A stretch of 64,000 nt of DNA. It comes from Guillardia theta CCMP2712. Its lineage: Eukaryota > Cryptophyceae > Pyrenomonadales > Geminigeraceae. The notes beneath the pieces were generated by a model. That model saw only the letters and a program-made list of their open reading frames with translations, did no database searches and was not told where the DNA came from. Made by a program: the position numbers and the translations under genes. Shown piece by piece: positions 55,416 to 64,000 of this stretch. Where the stretch lies: positions 317,367 to 381,366 of the forward strand of contig NW_005434633.1 in the NCBI RefSeq assembly GCF_000315625.1, in the 5' to 3' direction. The stretch's first letter is position 1, and every line of letters starts with the position of its first letter.

Positions 55416-57681
55416 CTAGCAGACTAGCATGTGAGACTGGGGTAGACGATGGTGATTGAGCTTGCTTTCATTGGTACACCCGTGACCTGTAGTGAGGCTG
55501 TAGGACTCAGCTAGGATGAGAGCAGTGACACCCTTGCGTCCACGGACCTGTGAAAGGCACCTGAGCACAGGCCCAAGCCAGAGCTGTCTCAAGTCGTACC
55601 CGACAGCGATGATCTTCTTGCAGGGGTTGGCTGCTACCTGTATGCTCCTGTTGCCGAACTTGCTCGCTTCCAACCGGCTCTGCATACACTTTCGTCAGGA
55701 GCTCCCGACGGCACGGCTCCTCCTCTAAGCGAGACCTCGCAGACGCATCTCTGCTTGCGAAGGTCCCATACACGGCACGTTCCATCCGCGCCTCCTGTCA
55801 TGACCTGAAGCACTGTCAGCAACATCCGCTTGCTCCTCAGATGGGTCAGGCTGTACATATAGGCCAGTGCCGTCGATCGTTACCGATACGACTGGGGCAT
55901 CGTGGGCTGGGAGCTGGAAGACTGTTTTCCCCCTGCACACTGCAGGTCAGACGATACTCTCCTTCCTGCTCTTGCACGAGCTTGCCTGCTCAAGTCTACT
56001 GCCGTCAGGACAGAGTCGAGATGACCTATCACAGCCAAGGGGAAAGTGGGGTGGACTGCCAGGCACGATGGTGCCTTGGATGCGCAAGGCGTGCTCGAGT
56101 TGTGCTCCGACTGGACCAGAAAGTCTAGCCTCACAGTTTGTGAAGCGACGTCAAAGTCTGCAACAGCACCGTTGTCATACAAGGCAAAGAAATGGTCCGC
56201 GTCTTGGGGGCTGGTTTCAATGGCGATGGCTACTCCGGGCTCGGCCAGAGAGCCTTGCCGACGGTAGTCGTGGACAGCCGGTCGGTCATGGTCTTGAATG
56301 TTGCCGCCCTCGATCAGTTCGGAATCTTTGGTCTCCAGCAAGTCCCCGATGCTCCATCCTTTCACTATACCGTCGGCAGATCCTGAGATGAGGAATCGAT
56401 GCTTTGCGGTGTAGGTTATCGCCCACACAGCATCGCTGTGATACGTATAGCACATCCTCTCGTTGCGAACGCTGCAGCCCACGCTATCGTAAAGATCCTG
56501 CTCTACCTTGGGTGTATCCCACAGGCGGACTGATCCGTCAAGCCCTCCACTCACGCAGAAACCGTTTGGGTCCCCGCGACCCGCGGAGACTGTGATTCCG
56601 CAGTTTACAGCTCCATTATGACCGCGATACGTGATGAGCGGCTCGATGTCGGGCACCGTGTTAGAGGCCTGCACGGACTATGATGACTCGTAGGCTGAAC
56701 TACACCAGCTCATAGTCACCTTCGTGACTGCCTTGATGCTCTTCAGGCACCATAGCTTCAAGCAGCCGTCTTCAGAGGCAGACAGGAGGAGCGAGCCGTT
56801 CGAGTTCCAGCTGAGATCGTTGATGCTGTCCATGTGGCTTCGCAAAGATGCAAATTCACGGTATCCCTTGATCTCTGTCGTCGATTCTTCGAACGGTTTG
56901 AGCTATTACTCTGTAAGCCCCATACACACACTCAGGTTGTTGTTTGGACCTTGTTGCCAAAGAAAGCAGACATGTCATCGACTTGCTCGCCTTCTGTACA
57001 GACTATCTCTGCACGAGCTTCGACCTGTTCTGTGCTTTCAAATAGATGTACTGAAGCGGCCTATCTCACCTCAACATCCTCTTCCTTCTCTCGCGCTGCC
57101 TTAAGCAGAACTGTACTTGCTCCGTCAAAGTTCTGCGTCAAAGATATCAGCCATGATCATCTTTTTCCGATCCAGGTGCCTGAGGGAAGCAGAATTTATT
57201 AGTGTGGATCTCCTTGGTCGACTGTCGCTCCTGTCATCATCTTTACCAAGTCGCGCATGACAGAAAACTTGTCGCAAGTACCATCTTCAATGCAAGCTCC
57301 AATATTTCAATCCGACGAGCAGATTCTTCGTCTCGCTCTTTGTAAATCTTCAGCTATCAAATGCAGAAAGTTATGACCTCGAGCATATTTCATGAGCACC
57401 CTATTCTAACCTCGTTCTCCACAGCCTTCAACTTCTCCTCCAGCACCTTGATCTTCTTATCCCTTTCGTCTAGCTCCTATTCGTCAGGTTAGCAACGAGC
57501 TTCTCGCAAACAGGACGAATAGGCATTCAACCATTTCCTTAAAAGTTTCAAATGACTCGAGGTAAGATATCACACCCTGTTAGCATCGTCAAAACAAGCA
57601 CGGCATGTACACTCACAGATCCATCGCTACCTGCATGGTGTACTTGGGGCGATCCTGCAGAAACGATTGTATAGCTGACAT
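55416..57681 (-). CDS. Striatin-like WD40 protein
   Basis: The start MSAIQSFLQDRPKYTMQVAM at 57681 parallels the striatin N-terminus, followed by coiled-coil exons (DERDKKIKVLEEKLKAVENE; LKIYKERDEESARRIEILEL). The beta-propeller exons follow: EFASLRSHMDSINDLSWNSN, SASEDGCLKLWCLKS, then the large exon (about 56674-55960) with PLITYRGHNGAVNCGITVSA and HSDAVWAITYTAKHRFLISG, then VFQLPAHDAPVVSV, MTGGADGTCRVWDLRKQRC and RSIQVAANPCKKIIAVG. WD order and linker lengths follow striatin, the B''' regulatory subunit of PP2A in STRIPAK complexes. A short intron near 55683-55735 is needed for the last WD repeat. The exact stop (55416 or near 55509) and some exon borders are uncertain. Confidence 0.75.
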
Positions 57682-58133
57682 CCTCCTTTCAGACTTTCTT
57701 GATCTGCCTCCTTTGTATTCAACTCACAAGAACCTGATTAGGAGGAGCGTGTCACTTGCATGCAACAAAAGTATCCGGCCAGCTACCTCTACTCTCTCAT
57801 TTCGCCGCCATTTTCGATACTAGCTGGGATACCCGGCTTTGTCTTTCTAAAACAATGTATCTCCAGTACCGGGGGCGCCCGCCGGCGCGGCGCCGGGCCG
57901 CGGCCCGGGCCCTCTACTGACGGTATGGGCCACCGTCTGGCACCGTGACTGTTGGCCGCTACCGTTGACTCCGACCCGGCGTACTAGGCTGGCACCGGCG
58001 ACTGAGCCATGGTCACAGTCACGAGTGGCAAGGTTTCACTGTCCGGTCGCACAGTGACCGGGGCCATACCGTGCAGGCAGTGCCGGGCCGGCCGCGGCCC
58101 GGGAACTTCGGAGAAAAGACAGCGCTGAGAACT
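57682..58133. other. Intergenic with GC-only tracts
   Basis: Contains palindrome-rich G/C runs at 57869-57912 and 58081-58103. No gene seen. Confidence 0.6.
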
Positions 58134-58460
58134 GATGGAACGTATGCCAGCCGTGCCAGTCAGATAGCGCCGAGTTAACAAAAACTCTCCTGTAAACCAA
58201 GACGACTTACGTGTCAAGGCGGCAATGTAGTACGTATGATGAAGAGGAGGCCTTCCTAGCCGTCTTGCTAAGGTCCCCTCATGTCTGGTTGCTTGGGTTT
58301 CACATCCTAGCATACAGTCTATCTCTCATGTGCTCCTCAATTCTGGTTTTTGTGTGCATTAAACTCGGTCTTGAGCAAAAACTGTCTTGTTACAACTAAG
58401 GTCGATGTGACATCTGCGTGACTTTAGACTAGTACAAGTCTAACAAACTTGTATTCCGTC
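58134..58460. repeat. 327-bp direct repeat, copy 1
   Basis: Starts GATGGAACGTATGCC and ends CTTGTATTCCGTC; same length as 59329-59655 and no difference found by eye. No clear TG...CA ends shared by both copies. Confidence 0.93.
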
Positions 58461-59328
58461 GGTTATGGGCCCCGATTACATGCTCAATCATGTTGATCTT
58501 ATATTTGGTTAGTTGAATTGTTTACTGGAGTTTTTTCTTTCTTGGTATCGTTTCGTTACTGTCGAAAATTCATGCAATTCAAGCCTTACAAATTCGGATG
58601 ACTCTTCTCTTCAATCAGGCTCTCTCTCTAGCCGCAAGTTGTTTAGGCCTCTCATCTCAGCCTCAATTTGTTTGATTGATCTTCGAATAGGAAAAACAAG
58701 CCTTCCCCAGCCAGATTGGTCGGTCGAATATCTGCTTAACCGTGTGGAAACGCACTTGAAGCTGATTCGATTTTAATCTTCTTGATCTTTGAGTAGGATC
58801 AAATGGAACTACCAGGAGATCTGGCGGAAGTTTCATGTCATGGAGCTAGGCTGTGGCATGCATAACTGGAGCTACTTCTGGATCGGCGAACAAGGTACTA
58901 CTGCACAACAATCTTCAGATGCCTTGAAACGGATGTTCCAATCTCGCGGCAGCAATCTCTGGTCACAAGTTCTTTACGGTTCAAAAAATTTATCTTTTGG
59001 TCTTCAAATGCCGGCGGGCACGCTCTCTCTCTCTCTCTCTCTATCTCTCTTATCTTCTCTCTCTTCAGACTCTCTTATCCTATACTCTATCTCTCGTCAT
59101 TGCATCCGCTCGCCAGGCATCTCCCCTTATCTCTGTGCCGCACATCTAACAGCCCTGCATGAAAATCTTCTTCAGAATGGACAATCCTCGAATGGTTATT
59201 GCCCACTCAGCATGACTGTGAACTTGACGTTGTATCATCGTATCTTGACTTGGATCTGCTGACATTCTCTTGTTTGTGTGACTTTCTGACGTCCGATGTA
59301 ACGTACTATTTCAGAAACTCGGGGGGAG
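58461..59328. other. 868-bp segment between the two direct repeats
   Basis: AT-richer than its flanks, with a (TC)n tract at 59023-59049. Open frames of 87 and 157 codons have no recognisable features; no reverse transcriptase, transposase or tRNA primer site is seen. Confidence 0.5.
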
Positions 59329-59655
59329 GATGGAACGTATGCCAGCCGTGCCAGTCAGATAGCGCCGAGTTAACAAAAACTCTCCTGTAAACCAAGACGA
59401 CTTACGTGTCAAGGCGGCAATGTAGTACGTATGATGAAGAGGAGGCCTTCCTAGCCGTCTTGCTAAGGTCCCCTCATGTCTGGTTGCTTGGGTTTCACAT
59501 CCTAGCATACAGTCTATCTCTCATGTGCTCCTCAATTCTGGTTTTTGTGTGCATTAAACTCGGTCTTGAGCAAAAACTGTCTTGTTACAACTAAGGTCGA
59601 TGTGACATCTGCGTGACTTTAGACTAGTACAAGTCTAACAAACTTGTATTCCGTC
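59329..59655. repeat. 327-bp direct repeat, copy 2
   Basis: Copy of 58134-58460. A G/C-only tract of about 60 bp follows at 59760-59820. Confidence 0.93.
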
Positions 59656-61509
59656 AAGAACCAACCCTCGGCCTGGCATCCTGCCGAGCCTAGTCCGTGT
59701 GACTCAGTGACGGTTACCGTAAGCACCGATACCCGGGTGACCCGGCCGCGTACTGTCGGACGGTCCGGCCGCCCCCGGCGGCCCGGCCCGGCCCCGGGCC
59801 CGGGGCCCGGGCCCCGGCCTGCAGTGCGGCGCCGCGGCCCGGCCCGGAAAGTTCGATCTACAGCTGGTTGAACAGGGGTGGGTATATAGATACCCCACCT
59901 ACCCCTTTTACTTCTACATCATCACGAAAGGGGGGGTATTCATTCATGATGAAAAGATCAGACAGAGTAAAGAGGTACGATTGTCGACCAAGCAGGGTGG
60001 GGTACCTGGTGGGGTACCCTCATCCATGGCGACCCCAGCTTTTCAGTCCTCTTGAAAGGGGTGTCCGATTATAAGAGGGTGGGGTGGCTCTGAAGCCTCA
60101 GATGCAAAAGGAACCCCTCTGCAGGGGGTGGGTCTGGCCTTTGTTGCAGGTATAAAAGTATTGTATTAATCAGGATAAATTATTGTAAAACATTTTTAGA
60201 AAGTTTGTGCCTCCGATAAAACATTACCCAGTATCATATATGTTATCCTTTCTGTACCATGATGTACAAATACTATCTGCCAAAATTTCTAAATACAAAC
60301 AGAGACTTTTTTCAATTTGTACTGATTATCTTTATTTCATTGTATCAACTCCCAAATATCGTACAGATTATATATGAATATTTTATCTTGATAGGATCTT
60401 TTTTCTGTACATAGTTGTATTTTCTTTTACAATACTTCTTAGATCGGCCTCATCAGAGGACAGGTGGCGAAGCAAACGATTGCGCATCTTCAACGACGGG
60501 GTAGTCTCGTAAAAGGGTGGGGTAGTGGTCTCAGGTGGTCATTGGGGGCAGTGTGATTCCAGATTGGGGGCTCCAAGGTGGGTACTTCACAAAGGGTAGG
60601 GTCTGAAATGATGGGGCCATAGGAACTGGGGTAGAACATTGAAATCTCCAATTTCGTGAACAAAGACCTTAAAACACTGATTTGTATTGGGAAATATATC
60701 GTTCATAATTGAATATTTACGCAAATAATTGGTTGTCTTATTTGAAAGTTGTATTAATGAATCCTGAATGAAATTACTGTATGGGCAAGAGATGGGGTAG
60801 TAGTGTGGATAGTGAACCCTACCACTACGGGTAGGGATCATCATGACAAGATGGTGGGTGATAGAATAACAAAGTGGGGGTAGGGTCCTTTACGAAACCG
60901 GTGTCCAAGTATCCAATGTGACGGGGGTTGTTCAAAAGAAGGGGTGGTTTCTACAGGGGTACGGGTGGTGGGGGTGGTCGGTAGCAGCACAAAAAGCACA
61001 ATGCAGGGCGCGCAGGACGCAAGAATAGTGCGGGACCGAAGGAGATTGGATAGATAGATGAAGAATGTGAAACAGAATCTGTAGAACCTAACAGACGGTA
61101 TATACTAGACGAGGGAGAAAAGTCTTGATGGCTTTGATGGGGAATGAGCAAGAAGTGTAAACTTAATGAGCAGGTTGACTTTGTTGCAAGGGTAGAAATG
61201 GACCGCCAGGAGACTGGAAGAGAGATCCTATAGATCTGTAGAAATTCTTTAAGTCATGCTGATTCCGTCTGATCTGATTGGTTCCTTTATTCATGAGGGG
61301 GCTGACGGGCCATGATTTGCATTTGAGAGACAAGGGCAGAGTGCTAGTTTGCTACAGCGTACAGAGTGTTTGCAAGATTGTTGTATTTGTTGTCTTTGCT
61401 TGGCATAAAAATCTATAGCCACCTTGCGAGCTTAATGTCAATCTTCCTTCTTGTTTCCGATGTTCTCTGACCTTTTGCTCTAGTTTCCCCAACTGATCCA
61501 CTAGGCATA
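59656..61509. other. Gene-free region with dispersed GGGGTA motifs, upstream of HslU
   Basis: From about 59875 to 60970, GGTGGGGTA / GGGGTAG-like motifs recur at irregular spacing on the plus strand, between AT-rich stretches (60150-60440). The last few hundred bases before 61510 should contain the HslU promoter. No ORF supported. Confidence 0.55.
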
Positions 61510-63179
61510 ATGCAAAGGGTCTCGGCGCGAGCTCTCCGATTTGCTACGAGGAGAGAGGCCTCAAAGTTTCTCTCTGGTTCACTTGCAGTTCAGGCTTCCA
61601 GGCTATCAAGACCCATGGGGGTGTTGAGTTTCCAGTCCAGGAGGAACTTCTCCGCTGGTGCCAACCCAGCTACTACCTCTCCGATTGAGGTCACCATCGA
61701 GCCGATGAAAAAGGATGATTTCAATCAGGTGCCTCTACAGTTTACTCTCTGTTTACTTAAGCTCATTTCTTTCGTTCCAGTTGAACAATGACATGACTCC
61801 AAGACAAATTGTGGATTATCTCAACAAGCACATTGTTGGACAACAGGATGCGAAGAGGGCGATCGCGATCGCTATGCGAAACCGATGGAGACGAATGAAG
61901 TTGGAAAGCCCTCTGAAAGATGAAGTCATGCCAAAGAACATCTTGATGATTGGTCCTACAGGGGTAGGCAAAACTGAAATCGCCCGCCGCCTTGCGAAGC
62001 TTGCTGGCGCGCCTTTTATTAAAGTTGAAGCCACGAAGTATACCGAAGTCGGCTTTCATGGCAAGGACGTTGATACTATCATCAAGGATTTGGTAGACAT
62101 TGCTGTAGTGCTGCAGCGGAACAAGATGAAGGAACAATTGAAGCAGGAAGTCGCGATCGCTGTGGAAAACAGAATTCTTGATATTCTTGCTGGGGATGTT
62201 GCACAGTCAAGCACCAAAGAATCTTTCCGTGCATTGTTGCGTGAGGGCGCGCTTGAGGACCGCACAATCGAAATCGATCTGCCTGTCAACCCTGGGAATC
62301 GCAATCCGCAAGATAATCGTGGATTTCAATTCGGCGATTTTGTCCTCAAGATGGACAATACTATGGGCAACAAGACTCAGACGAAGAAGATGAAGATCTC
62401 TGAATGCAGACCCATCTTGGAAGACCTTGAAGCTGACAGGATGATGAATTCGGAGACGATTGAGCGCGATGCGATCAAGAATACAGAAGAAAATGGAATT
62501 GTGTTCATTGATGAGATCGACAAGATTATTGATTCTTACAGCTACGGGGCTGATGCTAGTGCTGAAGGTGTTCAGAGGGATCTTCTTCCTTTGATCGAAG
62601 GATGTTCGATCAGCACCAAGTATGGAAACGTGAAGACAGACCATATTCTTTTCGTCTGCTCTGGAGCATTTCACTCGGCCAAACCTTCAGACTTGCTCGC
62701 TGAGCTGCAAGGAAGGCTGCCCATTCGCGTTGAATTGAAGCCTTTGACCAAAGAAGACCTTTTCTTGATCCTTACCGTGCCGGAGTCAAATTTGATCAAG
62801 CAGCAAATTGCCCTCCTTGGGACCGAAAATGTACAGTTGGTGTTCCCAGAGGAAGCTGTCAGGTACGTTGTCTGTTTTATTGGTACACTTTGCTGACTTT
62901 GGATTGACATTTTTCCAGGGACATTGCGAACATCGCGTTTGAGATGAATACTACTATCGAGAATATTGGTGCACGTAGATTGCACACGGTACGCATTTGA
63001 TGAGTGAGCGATTGGACTAGTTCTGATCCTTCGAGCAGGTCCTTGAGAAGATCGTCGATGAGATCTCGTACACTGCAGACGATCATGCAAGCCAAGAGTT
63101 CAAGATCACGAAAGAGTATGTTCAAGAAAGGGTGAAGGAGATCATGGTCAAGAGTGACCTGACGAGATACGTCTTGTAA
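61510..63179 (+). CDS. hslU: Mitochondrial HslU, ATPase subunit of the HslVU protease
   Basis: Four exons: 61510-61728, 61781-62862, 62919-62988, 63039-63179; introns are 52, 56 and 50 bp, GT-AG. Protein is 503 aa. The N-terminal 50 residues are Arg/Ser/Ala-rich without acids (MQRVSARALRFATRREASKF, later RRNFSAG), a typical mitochondrial presequence. AAA+ motifs: Walker A GPTGVGKT at 131-138, Walker B VFIDEIDKI from 314. The I-domain and sensor regions (LLAELQGRLPIRVELKPLTK) are normal, and the C-terminus RYVL matches the HslU tail that docks into HslV. The pore loop, normally GYVG, reads GFHG at 164-167. HslU unfolds proteins and feeds them to the HslV peptidase in the mitochondrial matrix. 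HslV is not in this window. Confidence 0.95.
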
Positions 63180-63406
63180 AATTCCATGAGATAATCATGT
63201 CGCGGTGCATGTTGATATCTACATTCATTCTTTGTCGATGTAACCTTCTTACCATTCCTGAGGCTGATCTCCGTTACCTATTCATACGGGGCTAATGGTT
63301 GCTTGTTGATATAAAGTATCCTAGATATTCGAATGCCATTCCTCCTTGAAATGAAAGGAGTATTGGCTGAGTGATACAACATGTTGATTAATTAGAGCAT
63401 ACAAGT
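63180..63406. other. 3' region between convergent genes
   Basis: About 230 bp, AT-rich, between the HslU stop and the stop of the minus-strand gene. No feature beyond 3' UTR expected. Confidence 0.5.
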
Positions 63407-63818
63407 TTACAGGTCTGACATCTTCTGCTGAGATGGTGTGAACTGTTGGTTTGTTTGTCCGCTCCCTGGTCGAGTTGTTGGTTGCCATCTCGGATTGAAC
63501 TTCTGCTGATTCGTGGGCACCGGCGTGCGCTCGTCTCTCGGGCCTCTTTCGGGCCGAGGGTTCGGATGAAAGCTTCTGCCGTTCTCGGTGCGCTGCGGGA
63601 ACCTCCGGCGATCAGGCTGGGGCTTGCCGTCGTAGTGTGGCCGATTCTGCAGCAAGGAATGAGCCGAGCTAAGTCTACACGGGCTTGCCTGGTGGAAGTT
63701 GGGTGTTTGCATCCTGTTGTAGGGCAGATTTTCTATCCGCTGAGGCGTTGGTATCCTCCTTCCCTCGTACCTAGAGTCCGGCGTTCTTGGTGAGGAGTCT
63801 CGGCGGCTTGCGGGAGAC
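63407..63818 (-). CDS. 3'-terminal exon of a disordered Arg/Pro/Gln-rich protein
   Basis: After an acceptor-like TTTCCAG (63819-63825 on the minus strand) the frame reads SPASRRDSSPRTPDSRYEGR to PSQQKMSDL and stops at 63407. It is rich in R, P, Q, N and S with no folded domain, resembling RNA-binding or nuclear disordered tails. The rest of the gene should lie upstream, at least partly beyond 64000. Alternatively Met at 63832 starts a 141-aa protein. Confidence 0.45.
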
Positions 63819-64000
63819 TGGAAAGAGGTCAAGGGATCGATCTAGCGCTCTGTGAAAGATCAAGACCTGGGTATCTGGTCTCTTGCGGATGGCGTCCGTG
63901 GGCGAAAGCGCTATGGTCCCTTCCCAGAGTGTCAGTGGGAGATGGGAAGCAGGAGGAGGGTAAGGAGGGAGGGAGGCGTTGTAGGGGAGGAGGGGTGGTT

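Noticed and set aside
58134-59655. LTR retrotransposon with 327-bp LTRs
   Set aside because: The 868-bp interior has no gag/pol and no clear primer-binding or polypurine sites, and the repeat ends lack the TG...CA form.

Overview
The window is nuclear DNA of a unicellular eukaryote. Genes are broken by many short GT-AG introns (33-56 bp where I could place both ends). It encodes a mitochondrial-type HslU, an AP-1 sigma subunit, a striatin-like WD40 protein, calpains, an ER acyltransferase and an O-GlcNAc-transferase-like enzyme. Gene style, GC content, multicopy GC-rich repeats and the viral-type insertion suggest an alga, perhaps a cryptophyte such as Guillardia theta. That assignment is inference and no single marker proves it. 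Two 100-N runs (20929-21028, 43618-43717) are scaffold gaps.

Layout. 1-4354 (+) is the 3' part of a giant coiled-coil protein, tail to tail with a tricalbin/extended-synaptotagmin-like gene (4364-6616, -). 7332-12916 (-) is a many-exon gene that begins and ends with C2 domains. 13788-14541 (-) is a small SH3-like protein. 15340-16857 (+) is a type II membrane coiled-coil protein. 16961-18259 (-) is a GILT-family membrane protein that lacks the CxxC. 18934 to about 21430 (+) is a secreted or organellar BNR/Ycf48-like repeat protein. 22155-26462 (-) is a tandem calpain whose second protease domain is dead. 26869-30903 (+) is an MBOAT acyltransferase with a KKxx tail. 31165-37247 (-) is a fusion of signal peptide, GT77-like glycosyltransferase, TPR repeats and a GT41 (OGT) catalytic domain. 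38185-38753 (-) is AP-1 sigma.

39000-61000 is accessory and repeat-rich. A roughly 1.4 kb repeat unit with two divergent ORFs is present twice. One copy (40131-41546) is uninterrupted. The other (42634-44089 plus 53056-53147) is split by an AT-rich 8,966-bp element (44090-53055) with near-identical 224/225-bp terminal inverted repeats. The element encodes an intact protein-primed-type family B DNA polymerase, a GIY-YIG-like protein, a Dam-type adenine methylase, small ORFs and a broken fibre-like gene. I see no capsid, packaging ATPase or integrase. The uninterrupted copy serves as an empty site and shows insertion with no target duplication beyond one ambiguous base.

Beyond it lie a chromodomain fragment of a Ty3/gypsy-type retroelement, a striatin-like gene (about 55416-57681, -), two 327-bp direct repeats with GC-only tracts nearby, a stretch dotted with GGGGTA motifs, mitochondrial HslU (61510-63179, +), and the last exon of a disordered protein (63407-63818, -).
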